In this document: one piece after another, positions 26,520-35,077 of the stretch
How the letters are laid out: each line of letters opens with the position of its first letter
How positions within the stretch are numbered: the stretch's first letter is position 1
Assembly: GCF_022698145.1 (NCBI RefSeq)
Contig: NZ_JALDAX010000008.1
Span: 308,100-372,099 of the forward strand
Direction: 5' to 3'
Source: Streptomyces spinosisporus
GTDB taxonomy: Bacteria > Actinomycetota > Actinomycetes > Streptomycetales > Streptomycetaceae
Length of the DNA: 64,000 nucleotides
The notes under the pieces: model-generated
What the model was told of the DNA's origin: nothing
Database searches by the model: none
Seen by the model: the letters and a program-made list of their open reading frames with translations, nothing else
Translations under genes and position numbers: made by a program

Positions 26520-27587
26520 ATGACGTCTGACGCCGGGCCTGGGGAGGTCGGCGAGAGACGAAACGTTTCTGACGCGGCGGGCGTGGTGGTGCTGGGAGCG
26601 TGCGCCACCTGGTCGCTGATCACGGCCACCGTGCGCGAGGGACGCCCGGAGGGCGTCCTGCTCGCGGTGCTCGCCGTGGCGGCGGGCTTTGCCGCCGGGC
26701 GGATCTGCGGGGCGCTGCTGCCGGTGGCAGCGCCCTGCGCCGGGGCGCTGGCCGGGCTCGGTCTGGCCGTCGCCGTTCCCCATCTGGCCCCGGGACCCCA
26801 GATCGTCGCGCCGCTGGGGCACGCCGGTGCCAGTGCCGCGCTGCTGACGCTGTGTGCCGGTGCGGCGTGCTGCGCGGCCTGGTCGACACCGTTCCCGGCC
26901 GTGCGCCTCGCCCTCGGCGCGCTGGCGGTCGGCATCACGGTCTCCGCGGCCCTCCTCGGCTCGACCAGCGGATTCGTGACGTGCGCCGCCGTACTGCTGT
27001 GCTCCTTGGCCGCCGGCCGGATGAGCAACCGCGGCCTGGGCATCGCGGGCTTCGCCCTGGCCGCGGTCACGGTGACCGGGCTGACCTGGGCCGTCGCCGG
27101 CGATGCCCTGCCCGCCGGACTGACCTCGTCCCTGGAGGGCCAGCTCACCCCGCACCGGATCGACCTGTGGCGCGACGCCCTGCATCTGGCGCATCACAAC
27201 GCCGCCCTGGGCGTCGGCCCGGAGCGGTTCGGAGAACTGAGCACGACGGCGACCCGGACCCTGCTCTCGGACGGCAAACCGCATTCGGCGCTGCTGCAGC
27301 AGGCGTCCGAACAGGGTGTCGTCGGCGTGGCCTTGCTCGGGGCGTCCTTCTGCTGGGTGCTGCACGCACTGTGGCGCTCCCCGCGCCCCACACCGGTCGT
27401 GCTCACCGCCGGAGCGGCCCTGACGGCGCTCGCGACGATCGCCACGGTCGGCAACGCGCTGAGCTTCACCGCCGTCTCGGTGGGCGCGGGCGTTCTCGCG
27501 GGCCTGGCCACGGCCCATCCGCTCGCGGACGAGTCACCACAGGAGGAGCTGAAGGTACGGCCGCGCAACGGCCGGCTGACGCCGTGA
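26520..27587 (+). CDS. O-antigen ligase-like polytopic membrane protein
   Basis: ATG 26520 (MTSDAGPGEV) gives 355 residues with about nine TM segments. The long loop LWRDALHLAHHNAALGVGPERF, followed by HSALLQQASEQGVVG (separate pieces), is the Wzy/WaaL-type motif, where a conserved His and Arg handle lipid-linked glycan. Family members ligate or polymerise lipid-linked sugars. No glycosyltransferase cluster is adjacent, so the role stays open. It is divergent from lnt. Confidence 0.72.
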   Translation: MTSDAGPGEVGERRNVSDAAGVVVLGACATWSLITATVREGRPEGVLLAVLAVAAGFAAGRICGALLPVAAPCAGALAGLGLAVAVPHLAPGPQIVAPLGHAGASAALLTLCAGAACCAAWSTPFPAVRLALGALAVGITVSAALLGSTSGFVTCAAVLLCSLAAGRMSNRGLGIAGFALAAVTVTGLTWAVAGDALPAGLTSSLEGQLTPHRIDLWRDALHLAHHNAALGVGPERFGELSTTATRTLLSDGKPHSALLQQASEQGVVGVALLGASFCWVLHALWRSPRPTPVVLTAGAALTALATIATVGNALSFTAVSVGAGVLAGLATAHPLADESPQEELKVRPRNGRLTP

Positions 27588-27613
27588 TGGGCCGGTGGCC
27601 TACGGGGTCGATC

Positions 27614-27681
27614 GTGCGGTGCTGATCAGTGCGGTGCTGGTCCGTGCGGTGGTGATCAGTGCGGTGCTGATCAGTGCAGCG
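27614..27681. repeat. 15-bp tandem repeat, four full copies
   Basis: GTGCGGTGCTGATCA at 27614-27628 and again 27659-27673, with variants at 27629-27643 (ending GGTCC) and 27644-27658 (GGTGATCA), then a partial copy. The array overlaps the stop codon (TGA, complement of 27671-27673) of the minus-strand PH-like gene and lies between convergent genes. Confidence 0.85.
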
Positions 27682-28216
27682 CGCCGGTCGAGCCCGGGCG
27701 CAGGCGGTCCCGGATGACGCTGACGGCGGACTCGGCGTTGTCCACGGTGATAGTGAATGTGTGGCCGTCCCACAGCCGCAGCACGATGCCCTCGCCGCGC
27801 CGTACGACGACGGCGGTTCCCTTCTCGGGCCGCCAGCGGTAGCCCCAGCCGCCCCACTGGCGCGGAGTGACGTGCTCGGCGAACTCCGCTCCCGCGACAT
27901 GCGAGAGGGGAATGCGGCGGCGCGGCACGCCGATGTGACCGCAGCGCACCTCGACGCACTCCCTGTCCAGCTTCAGATCGACGTGCACGAAGGCGAGCGT
28001 GCCGAAGAGGACCAGCAGCCCGGCCGCGATGCAGCCGACCACGGACATGACGAGAGGGGCGATGCCGGACCCCCAGGCGGAGTCGACCGCCAGCTCGACG
28101 CCGAGCGCCATGAAGGCCGCACCGCCGAGCGCCAGCAGCCACTGGATCCGGTTGGTCGCGCGTCCGGTCCAGACATCGGGATGCTTGGCGTTCTCGCCGT
28201 GGGGGTGGTCCCTCAT
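27671..28216 (-). CDS. Membrane protein with PH-like (YdjN/bPH-type) domain
   Basis: ATG 28216 (MRDHPHGENAKH) is preferred over an upstream ATG 36 bases earlier. The 181-residue product has two adjacent TM helices (about 22-75). The C-terminal domain rich in beta strands has RIPLSHVAGAEFAEH and a VVVRRGEGIVLRLWDG pattern, as in bacterial PH-like membrane proteins. Function unknown. The stop codon lies inside a 15-bp tandem repeat. Confidence 0.7.
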   Translation of the reverse strand: MRDHPHGENAKHPDVWTGRATNRIQWLLALGGAAFMALGVELAVDSAWGSGIAPLVMSVVGCIAAGLLVLFGTLAFVHVDLKLDRECVEVRCGHIGVPRRRIPLSHVAGAEFAEHVTPRQWGGWGYRWRPEKGTAVVVRRGEGIVLRLWDGHTFTITVDNAESAVSVIRDRLRPGSTGALH

Positions 28217-28321
28217 GGCTACGAGGTTACTCAGGTTTCGCTGCGCGGGCACCGAGTCGCGGTCAGTGACTGCGCCGTCCGGCCCATCCCGGACCCACGG
28301 CGTCCGTTTCGCGGCTTTCGT

Positions 28322-29107
28322 TCAGCGGGCGGGGCTGGCCGTCCGAAGGAGGCGGCCCTCCTCGTAGGCCAGGGCGGGCGCCACGAGTGCGCCCTCGCGG
28401 CCACTCAGCAGCACCGTGAGGGTTCCGGTGGCGGGGGCCTCCGGGGCGGGCTGCTCACCGATCCGGCGCAGTGCCTGGGCGGCCACGGCACCGGCGGAAC
28501 CGTGCAGCACGAGCGGCGGGCGGCCCGGCTGCTGCACGGCGGCACGGATGCGCTCGGCGACGAGCTCGTAATGGGTGCAGCCCAGGACGACGGTCGTTAC
28601 ATCGTCCGGGGTCAGCGCCGCGGCCGCGGCGACGGCCGTGTCGATGGCCGCCTCGTCCGCGTGCTCCACGGCTTCGGCGAGGCCGTGGCACGGGACCTCG
28701 GTGACCGGCACGCCGTCGGCGAACTCCGCGATGAGGTTGCGCTGGTAGGGGCTGCCGGTGGTGGCGGGCGTCGCCCAGATCGCCAGCGGGCCGCCGCCCG
28801 CTGCGGCCGGCTTGATCGCCGGGACCGTGCCGATGACCGGCACACCCGGCTCGAGGCGGGCCCGCAGGGCGGGCAGGGCGTGCACACTGGCCGTGTTGCA
28901 GCCGACGATCAGGGCGTCGGGCTGGTGCGCGGCGGCCGCCTCGGCGACCAGAAGGGCACGCTCGGTCAGGTCTTCGGGAGTCCTGGGGCCCCAGGGCATG
29001 CCGTCGGGGTCCAGGGAGAGCACCAGATCTGCGTCGGGCCGCAGACGCCGTACCGCGGCGGTGGCCGCCAGCAGACCGATTCCGGAGTCCATGAGCGCGA
29101 TCTTCAC
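28322..29107 (-). CDS. murI: Glutamate racemase-family protein (MurI-like)
   Basis: 261 residues with the Asp/Glu racemase fold. The N-terminal DSGIG has acid D7. C70 in VGCNTAS and C177 in LGCTHYE are the paired catalytic cysteines of cofactor-independent glutamate racemase, which makes D-glutamate for peptidoglycan. The usual DSGxGGL is DSGIGLL, and the region after it differs from housekeeping MurI (LSLDPDGMPWG). It may therefore be an accessory racemase of the family rather than the main one. Confidence 0.8.
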   Translation of the reverse strand: MKIALMDSGIGLLAATAAVRRLRPDADLVLSLDPDGMPWGPRTPEDLTERALLVAEAAAAHQPDALIVGCNTASVHALPALRARLEPGVPVIGTVPAIKPAAAGGGPLAIWATPATTGSPYQRNLIAEFADGVPVTEVPCHGLAEAVEHADEAAIDTAVAAAAALTPDDVTTVVLGCTHYELVAERIRAAVQQPGRPPLVLHGSAGAVAAQALRRIGEQPAPEAPATGTLTVLLSGREGALVAPALAYEEGRLLRTASPAR

Positions 29108-29164
29108 TCGGCCACGATAGACGATGGGCCCCTACGGGCCCGCCGGGTGGGGCACACTGCGCGG

Positions 29165-30346
29165 GTGAGCGCCATTGTGTGGACCGCCGTCGTCTCCCTC
29201 GTCGCCTGGCTGTGGCTGCTGCTCTGTCAGGGCTTCTTCTGGCGTACCGACGTCAGACTTCCGCGCCGCGAGGACCCGGCCGACTGGCCGCCGGTCTGTG
29301 TCGTCGTACCCGCACGCGACGAGGCCGAGGTACTTCCGGCGAGTCTGCCGTCCCTGCTCGCCCAGAGGTATCCGGGCCGGGCGGAGATCTTCCTCGTCGA
29401 CGACGGCAGCTCGGACGGCACCGGGACCCTGGCCCGTGAACTGGCGGACAGACACGGCGGACTGCCCCTGACCGTCGGCTCGCCCGGCGAACCGCCGGCC
29501 GGCTGGACGGGCAAGCTGTGGGCCGTACGGCACGGCATCACACTGGCACGCGCGCGTGAGCCCGAATATCTGCTGCTGACGGACGCGGACATCGCGCACG
29601 CGCCGGACAGCCTGCGGGAGTTGGTCGCCGCCGCGCGCAGCGGCGGCTTCGACGTGGTCTCGCAGATGGCCCGGCTGAGGGTGAAGAGCCCGTGGGAGCG
29701 GCTGGTGGTGCCGGCCTTCGTCTACTTCTTCGCGCAGCTGTATCCGTTCCGCCGGATCGGCGGGAAGGGCACGCGGACGGCGGCCGCCGCGGGCGGCTGC
29801 GTGCTGCTGCGCACCGAGGCCGCCGAGCGTGCGCGGATCCCGGACGCGATCCGGCATGCCGTCATCGACGACGTGGCGCTCGCGCGCGCGGTCAAGGGCA
29901 GCGGCGGCCGCATCTGGCTGGGCCTTGCCGAACAGGTGGACAGCGTGCGGCCCTATCCGCGGCTGCACGACCTGTGGCGGATGGTCTCGCGCAGCGCGTA
30001 CGCGCAGTTGAGGCACAACCCGCTGGTGCTGCTCGGGACGGTGCTCGGGCTGGCCCTGGTGTATCTGGTACCGCCGGTGACCCTGATCGCCGGTCTGGCC
30101 ACCGGGGGGACGGCCGCCGCGCTCCTCGGCGGCCTCGCCTGGCTGGTGATGACAGGGACGTACATCCCGATGCTCCGCTACTACGGCCAGCCGCTGTGGC
30201 TCGCTCCCCTGCTGCCGTTCACCGCCTTCCTGTACCTCCTCATGACCGTCGATTCCGCGGTGCAGCACTACCGGGGGCGCGGTGCCGCCTGGAAGGGCCG
30301 CACCTACGCGCGCCCGGACCCCATGGCGGACGAGCACTCCCTCTGA
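29165..30346 (+). CDS. hpnB: Hopene-associated glycosyltransferase HpnB-like
   Basis: GTG 29165 gives 393 residues. An N-terminal TM anchor is followed by a GT-A family 2 domain: PARDEAEVLPASL, DDGSSDGT, a LTDADI metal motif, and VIDDVALARAVK. There are two to three C-terminal TM helices. Length and layout match HpnB proteins from hopanoid gene clusters. No squalene-hopene cyclase is in this window, so the gene is apart from that cluster. It is 58 bp from divergent murI, and only 10 bp separate it from the following lipoprotein gene. Confidence 0.85.
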   Translation: MSAIVWTAVVSLVAWLWLLLCQGFFWRTDVRLPRREDPADWPPVCVVVPARDEAEVLPASLPSLLAQRYPGRAEIFLVDDGSSDGTGTLARELADRHGGLPLTVGSPGEPPAGWTGKLWAVRHGITLARAREPEYLLLTDADIAHAPDSLRELVAAARSGGFDVVSQMARLRVKSPWERLVVPAFVYFFAQLYPFRRIGGKGTRTAAAAGGCVLLRTEAAERARIPDAIRHAVIDDVALARAVKGSGGRIWLGLAEQVDSVRPYPRLHDLWRMVSRSAYAQLRHNPLVLLGTVLGLALVYLVPPVTLIAGLATGGTAAALLGGLAWLVMTGTYIPMLRYYGQPLWLAPLLPFTAFLYLLMTVDSAVQHYRGRGAAWKGRTYARPDPMADEHSL

Positions 30347-30356
30347 GGCGGCGAAG

Positions 30357-31148
30357 GTGACACCCCCTGTGCACTCCTGGTACCGGCGGCGGCCGCTCAC
30401 CCGGGTCGTGCCCGCGGTGGTCGCGGCCGTTCTGACCGCTGCCGGCTGCTCCGGGGCGGACGACTCACGGCATGTGTCCGCCCCGCTGTCGGCACTGGTC
30501 TACCGCGGCCCGGCGGCCTGCGACGGATGCCCGGAGTCGGTGGCGTCGCTCCTGGAGAAGGCCCCGCGTCCCTTCACCGTCGAGTACGTCGGACCCGACG
30601 AGGAGATCCCCCTGACCGCGACCGCTCTGGCGGACGCCGACGTCTATGTCCAGCCCGGTGGCGGCGACGACCTCGACGCGGCATGGGAGGAGGTGAAGGG
30701 AGCGGCCGGCGCGATCCGTGACTGGGTCCGGGACGGCGGCCGCTATCTCGGCTTCTGCATGGGGGGTTATCTGGCCGGGCAGAACCCGGGGTTCGATCTG
30801 CTGCCCGGCGACACCGACGCGTACATCGCCTCCCGCGACGCCTCTGTCCGCGATCAGCGGGACACGGTCGTGCCGGTGCACTGGCGGGACGAGCCGCGTC
30901 ATATGTACTTCCAGGACGGGCCGGTCTTCCTCCTGGACGACGGCGCCGACGCCACCGTGCTCGCCCGATACGACAACGGCACCGTGGCGGCCGTCGTCGC
31001 GCCGTACGGCAGGGGCCGGGTCGGGGTCGTCGGCCCCCATCCGGAGGCCGACGCCTCCTGGTACGAGGACGAGGGTCTGCGCAATCCCGACGGCGTGCGC
31101 CTCGATCTCGGTCACGACCTGATCGAGGAGACCGTCAGCGGGCTGTGA
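30357..31148 (+). CDS. Lipoprotein with BPL_N-type glutamine amidotransferase-like domain
   Basis: GTG 30357 gives 263 residues. A lipobox LTAAGC near residues 23-28 marks a lipoprotein. The rest resembles the biotin-protein-ligase N-terminal (BPL_N) domain: LVYRGPAACDGCPESV, VQPGGGDDLDAAW and GFCMGGYLAG with a cysteine in the nucleophile position, then VGVVGPHPEADASWY. The catalytic His is retained in GPHPE. It starts 10 bp after hpnB and is probably in one operon with it. Extracytoplasmic role unknown. Confidence 0.8.
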   Translation: MTPPVHSWYRRRPLTRVVPAVVAAVLTAAGCSGADDSRHVSAPLSALVYRGPAACDGCPESVASLLEKAPRPFTVEYVGPDEEIPLTATALADADVYVQPGGGDDLDAAWEEVKGAAGAIRDWVRDGGRYLGFCMGGYLAGQNPGFDLLPGDTDAYIASRDASVRDQRDTVVPVHWRDEPRHMYFQDGPVFLLDDGADATVLARYDNGTVAAVVAPYGRGRVGVVGPHPEADASWYEDEGLRNPDGVRLDLGHDLIEETVSGL

Positions 31149-31168
31149 CGCCCGTAGAGACGCCGGGG

Positions 31169-31194
31169 CCGGGCCCGTCGCGGGACGGGCCCGG
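31169..31194. terminator. Strong hairpin between convergent genes
   Basis: CCGGGCCCGTC (31169-31179), loop GCGG, GACGGGCCCGG (31184-31194): a perfect 11-bp stem in the 52-bp gap between the lipoprotein and TerA-like genes. It can act on both strands. Confidence 0.65.
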
Positions 31195-31200
31195 GGGCCG

Positions 31201-32541
31201 TCACTTCCTGCCGGGGGTCCAGTTCATGCCCCACCCGTAGGCGTAGTCGATGGTCCGCTGGGGGCTCACCCCGCGCTCCGGCACCAGATAGCGCGCCTCG
31301 CGCTGGACGACCAGGTCCCCGCCGTTGTTGGTGATCAGGGCGAGGGCGCACACCGTGGAGGGCACCGTGCACTCGTCGAGCGAGAAGTCGATCGGGGCGC
31401 CGTACTGCGGCTGGAGAGTGACGGTGGCGTGCAGGTCCGCGAAGGACCGCGCCCCTTCGTAGATCGTCACGAAGATGAGGATCCGCCGGAAGTCGTTCTT
31501 GTGGTCGAGGTTGACGGTGAGGTTCTCGCCGCTCTCGACGGCACCGGTGCGGTCGTCGCCGTCGAGGTGGATGTACGGCGGCTGGTGCAGCGCCCCGAAG
31601 GCGTTGCCGAGGGCTTGAATGACGCCCTTGCGGCCGTCGGCGAGTTCGTACAGGGCGCACAGGTCCAGGTCGAGGTCGCGGTGCATCGCGACCGCCCGGC
31701 CGCGCTTGCTGCCCCATCCGGAGAACTGCTTGCGCACCTGCCAGTTGAGGTTCACGCGCATGGAGCCCGAGGTGCCGCCCTGCTTGGCCAGTGAGACCGC
31801 GGGGGCCGCCTTCGTGAGCGTCACCTTGCTCAGGCTGACCGGCTGGGCGGACGGTGCGGGCGGTGCCGACGGCCAGGGCTGCTGGGCAGCGGCCGGGGGC
31901 GCGGCGGGCGGAGGCGTGGTCACGGGCGGGGCGACGGGCGGCGGCATCGTCACCGGAGGTGCGACCGGAGGCGCCGCGGGCGGGGGCGCGGGAGCGGCCG
32001 CAGGGGCTGCCTGCTGCGGCTCGTCCACCGTGATGCCGAAGTCGGTGGCCAGGCCCTCGAGCCCGCTGCTGTAGCCCTGGCCCACGGCGCGGAACTTCCA
32101 GGCGCCCTGCCGGCGGTAGAACTCACCGAGCACGAATGCGGTTTCGACGCTCGCGCCCGTGCTGTCGAAGCGGGCCACCACACCGCCCTGGGCGGCATCG
32201 CGGACCTCGATGTAGAGATCCGGGATCTGCCCGAAACTGCCTCCGTCGGCCGAGGCGGCGAGGACGATGGTCTCGATCGCGGGCTCCACGCGCGCGAGGT
32301 CCACAAAAAGACTGTCGACGATCTGTCCGCCGCCGTCCCTCTTGCCCTCGTGGCGCACCGCGCCGGAGGAGTGCCCCGGCTGGTTGTAGAAGACGAAGTC
32401 ACCGTCGGAACGGACCTTGCCGCCCACGAGCAGGAGCGCCGAGGCGTCCGCGTCCGGGACGCCGGGGCCGGAACGCCAGCCCAATTCCACCCGCAGTGCC
32501 GCCGTCGGCACCGGTGTATTCGAACCTTTCGACATTGACAT
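31201..32541 (-). CDS. TerD-domain protein (TerA-like), two domains
   Basis: ATG 32541 (MSMSKGSNTPVP) gives 446 residues. An N-terminal TerD domain (about 1-165: LRVELGWRSG, GDFVFYNQPGHSSGAV, DSLFVDL) is followed by a Pro/Ala/Val-rich linker (about 170-235). A second TerD-like domain (about 240-446: LNWQVRKQFSGWGS, DLDLCALYELADG, FDDRTGAVESGENL-like calcium site) follows. TerD domains bind calcium and occur in tellurite/stress membrane complexes. No other ter gene is adjacent. Confidence 0.85.
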   Translation of the reverse strand: MSMSKGSNTPVPTAALRVELGWRSGPGVPDADASALLLVGGKVRSDGDFVFYNQPGHSSGAVRHEGKRDGGGQIVDSLFVDLARVEPAIETIVLAASADGGSFGQIPDLYIEVRDAAQGGVVARFDSTGASVETAFVLGEFYRRQGAWKFRAVGQGYSSGLEGLATDFGITVDEPQQAAPAAAPAPPPAAPPVAPPVTMPPPVAPPVTTPPPAAPPAAAQQPWPSAPPAPSAQPVSLSKVTLTKAAPAVSLAKQGGTSGSMRVNLNWQVRKQFSGWGSKRGRAVAMHRDLDLDLCALYELADGRKGVIQALGNAFGALHQPPYIHLDGDDRTGAVESGENLTVNLDHKNDFRRILIFVTIYEGARSFADLHATVTLQPQYGAPIDFSLDECTVPSTVCALALITNNGGDLVVQREARYLVPERGVSPQRTIDYAYGWGMNWTPGRK

Positions 32542-32833
32542 GTCCGCCCCCATCGCGTGTGACCGCGCCAGCCCGTGTCCGGCAGCCCTTCGGGTTGTCT
32601 CGACACACAACCTATTCCCAAGGACAGCGAACTCCCACGAGCGGCACAGGAAGACCCGAGACCGACCCGTCGGTAACCCGCTCGGAACTCGGCCTTTACA
32701 GGATTCTGACTCCGTTCGACGCCCTATTTTGCCAAGTTCGCTCGCATTGGGGATCCCGCGTCACTGCGGACACTGAAAACAACCCTCTTATCGGTCTCCC
32801 CAACTAGCACATCGAGGGCTTAACTTATGAGCC

Positions 32834-33277
32834 ATGACCTCCCCCCGCTCCACCTTCGGCGGCGGCTACTACTCCGCCTTCCCGGACACCCCGATCTACG
32901 ACCGGCTCGTTGCCGAGCGGGGCACCCCGCAGATCGCCCCGATCCGGGTACCCGCCGCGTACGACGCGCCGGGCAGCTATCTGCCGGCCCTGCCGTCGGC
33001 CCTGCCCGCCCTTCCGGCGGGCCCCTCCGCACCGTCCTCCTACGGTTATCCGCAGGCGCAGCAGCCCGCTCCGCTGCAGCAGGCACCCGCGGCGTACATC
33101 CCGCAACAGGCCACGGCCCCGCGCGGCTACCCCGGCCCGCAGCAGCAGCCGCAGCCGCAACGGCCGATGGCGTCCGGCATGGGCTACGAGGCGATGCGCC
33201 CCGCGGCTCCCCGGCCGACCCCGGCCCAGTACCAGGAGCCGTACAACGGCCAGCAGCAGTACCGCGGCGGCTACTGA
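32834..33277 (+). CDS. Pro/Gln-rich small protein (DUF6643-like)
   Basis: ATG 32834 gives 147 residues; an ATG 7 bases earlier is in another frame. The N-terminus TSPRSTFGGGYYSAFPDTPIYDRLVAERG is well formed and conserved-looking (split here as one region of 31-120 codons upstream of a low-complexity tail rich in P, Q, A and Y). No enzymatic motif or TM segment. This type is widespread in Streptomyces with unknown function. It is divergent from the TerA-like gene over a 292-bp gap. Confidence 0.65.
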   Translation: MTSPRSTFGGGYYSAFPDTPIYDRLVAERGTPQIAPIRVPAAYDAPGSYLPALPSALPALPAGPSAPSSYGYPQAQQPAPLQQAPAAYIPQQATAPRGYPGPQQQPQPQRPMASGMGYEAMRPAAPRPTPAQYQEPYNGQQQYRGGY

Positions 33278-33328
33278 GTCGTCCGGCGTCTTCCCTCGGT
33301 TGTCACCGCCACCTGGCACGATGGCCTC

Positions 33329-34243
33329 ATGGGGAACGCTCTGCTGCAGTCGGTCCGTGTCCACCCGGTCAAGGCGTTCCGGGGCTTCGCGCCCCGGGAG
33401 GCCGTCGTGGAGCCCTGGGGGCTGGCCGGGGACCGGCGCTGGGCACTGATCGACGACGGGGGAAAGGTCGTCACCCAGCGTCAGCAGCCGCGCCTCGCGC
33501 TCGCCGCCGCCGAGTCCGTCCCGGGCGGCGGCGTCCGGCTGTCCGCTCCGGGCATGGACCCGTTGACCGTGCCGGTGCCCCGGCCGCTCGGGACGGTGCC
33601 GGTGGACGTCTTCGGCGACAAGGTCGAAGGGGTCCTCGCCGAGGGCGAGTTGGCCCATTCCTGGTGCAGTGACCATCTCGGCGCGCACGTGCGCCTCGTG
33701 CACATGGACGATCCGGCCACGCGCCGTCCCCTCGACCCGGAGTACGCACGACCGGGCGAGACGGTCGCCTTCGCGGACGGCTTTCCGCTGCTGCTCACCA
33801 CCACCGCCTCCCTGGACGCCCTCAACTCCCTGATCGCACAGGGGACCCGTCCCGCCGAGGGGCCGCTGCCGATGAACCGGTTCCGGCCGAACGTCGTCGT
33901 GCAGGGCACCACGGCCTGGGCCGAGGACGAGTGGTCGCGCATCGCCATCGGCGAGGTCATCTTCCGAGTCGCCAAGGCATGCGGGAGATGCGTGGTGACC
34001 ACCACCGACCAGGGCACCGCCGTGCGGGGCAGGGAGCCCCTTCTCACGCTGGGGCGCCACCGCCGCATCGACGGCAGGCTCGCCTTCGGCCAGAACCTGG
34101 TGCCGCTGTCCACCGGCACGATCCGCGTCGGCGATCCGGTCACGGTCCTCTCCCGGGCGGACCGGCCGGACGACGCGGCCGGTGCGGAAAGATCCGCACC
34201 GGACACGATGCGCGGGAACCAGGCCCGGGGGTCCGCGCGTTGA
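33329..34243 (+). CDS. MOSC-domain molybdenum-cofactor sulfurase-like protein
   Basis: 304 residues: a MOSC N-terminal beta-barrel (about 5-100: LLQSVRVHPVKAFRG, LAGDRRWALID) and a MOSC domain (130-275: MNRFRPNVVV, KACGRCVVTTTDQGT with the conserved cysteine, FGQNLVPLSTGTIRVGDPV). It resembles mARC/YcbX proteins, which bind sulfurated molybdenum cofactor and reduce N-hydroxylated compounds. Redox partner not seen nearby. Confidence 0.87.
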   Translation: MGNALLQSVRVHPVKAFRGFAPREAVVEPWGLAGDRRWALIDDGGKVVTQRQQPRLALAAAESVPGGGVRLSAPGMDPLTVPVPRPLGTVPVDVFGDKVEGVLAEGELAHSWCSDHLGAHVRLVHMDDPATRRPLDPEYARPGETVAFADGFPLLLTTTASLDALNSLIAQGTRPAEGPLPMNRFRPNVVVQGTTAWAEDEWSRIAIGEVIFRVAKACGRCVVTTTDQGTAVRGREPLLTLGRHRRIDGRLAFGQNLVPLSTGTIRVGDPVTVLSRADRPDDAAGAERSAPDTMRGNQARGSAR

Positions 34244-34364
34244 GCCTTCGTGAGAAGTTCATGAGAGACCTCGGGAACGGGTGATTTCGCTCTCTCTTCG
34301 AGGGGGCCGGCATGGGAACGGGCCGGCCGGGGGTTATGACGGAGCGGGAAGGGGGTGGAGGACA

Positions 34365-34970
34365 GTGCGCACCATCAGCGGGCTCTGGCGCTGGCGGCAC
34401 AATCCGCTGCGCCGCACCAGCGATCTGGCCGAGGCCTGGCTGGCCCTGGCCGCGCTGCTGCTGATCCTCGTCGCCGCGCCGGTCATCGGCTCCCTCGTCG
34501 GCGGCATCGCCCAGGACGCCCTGCAGCAGTCCGCGCGGGACCAGCGCGCCGCCCGGCACCTGGTGACGGCCACCGTCGTCCGCAAGCTGGACCCCTCGCC
34601 GCTGGACACCGACCCGGAGACCTCCTCGGCGCGGGATCTGCGCAGCCGCGTCGTCGCCGACTGGATCGCACCGGACGGCTCCGGACACCACGGCACGGCG
34701 ATGGCGGACCTCAAGTCCCCGCACCGCGGCGACCACTTCAGGATATGGACGGACCGGCACGGCCGGATCGTGGCCAGGCCGCTCGACGCCGCGACGGCGA
34801 CCACCCATGCAGTGCTCGCCGGGTTCGGTGCCGCCATGCTCACCGCGGGCGTCGTCGAGGGGGTCCGACGCCTCGTGGTGTGGCGCATGGTCCTTCGCCG
34901 GTACGCCCGTTGGGACCAGGCCTGGGACCGGGCGGGCCCGGACTGGGGCAGGACCGGCGCCGGCAGCTGA
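34365..34970 (+). CDS. Rv1733c-like two-TM membrane protein
   Basis: GTG 34365 follows GGTGGAGG; an upstream ATG at 34281 lacks a ribosome site. The 201-residue protein has one TM helix near 24-45 and another near 150-172, flanking an extracytoplasmic beta-rich segment. The phrase WRWRHNPLRRTSDLAEAW is diagnostic of the Rv1733c family, known in mycobacteria as a dormancy antigen. Function unknown. Confidence 0.8.
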   Translation: MRTISGLWRWRHNPLRRTSDLAEAWLALAALLLILVAAPVIGSLVGGIAQDALQQSARDQRAARHLVTATVVRKLDPSPLDTDPETSSARDLRSRVVADWIAPDGSGHHGTAMADLKSPHRGDHFRIWTDRHGRIVARPLDAATATTHAVLAGFGAAMLTAGVVEGVRRLVVWRMVLRRYARWDQAWDRAGPDWGRTGAGS

Positions 34971-35077
34971 CGGCCTTCCCGCTCTGGTCAACCCACCACC
35001 CGCGCGCACGCTACGGTGGAGCGGCCGATCCCTTCGGCATCAACCCGCGTATCACGAGGTGGGGGCACAGCAACGCC

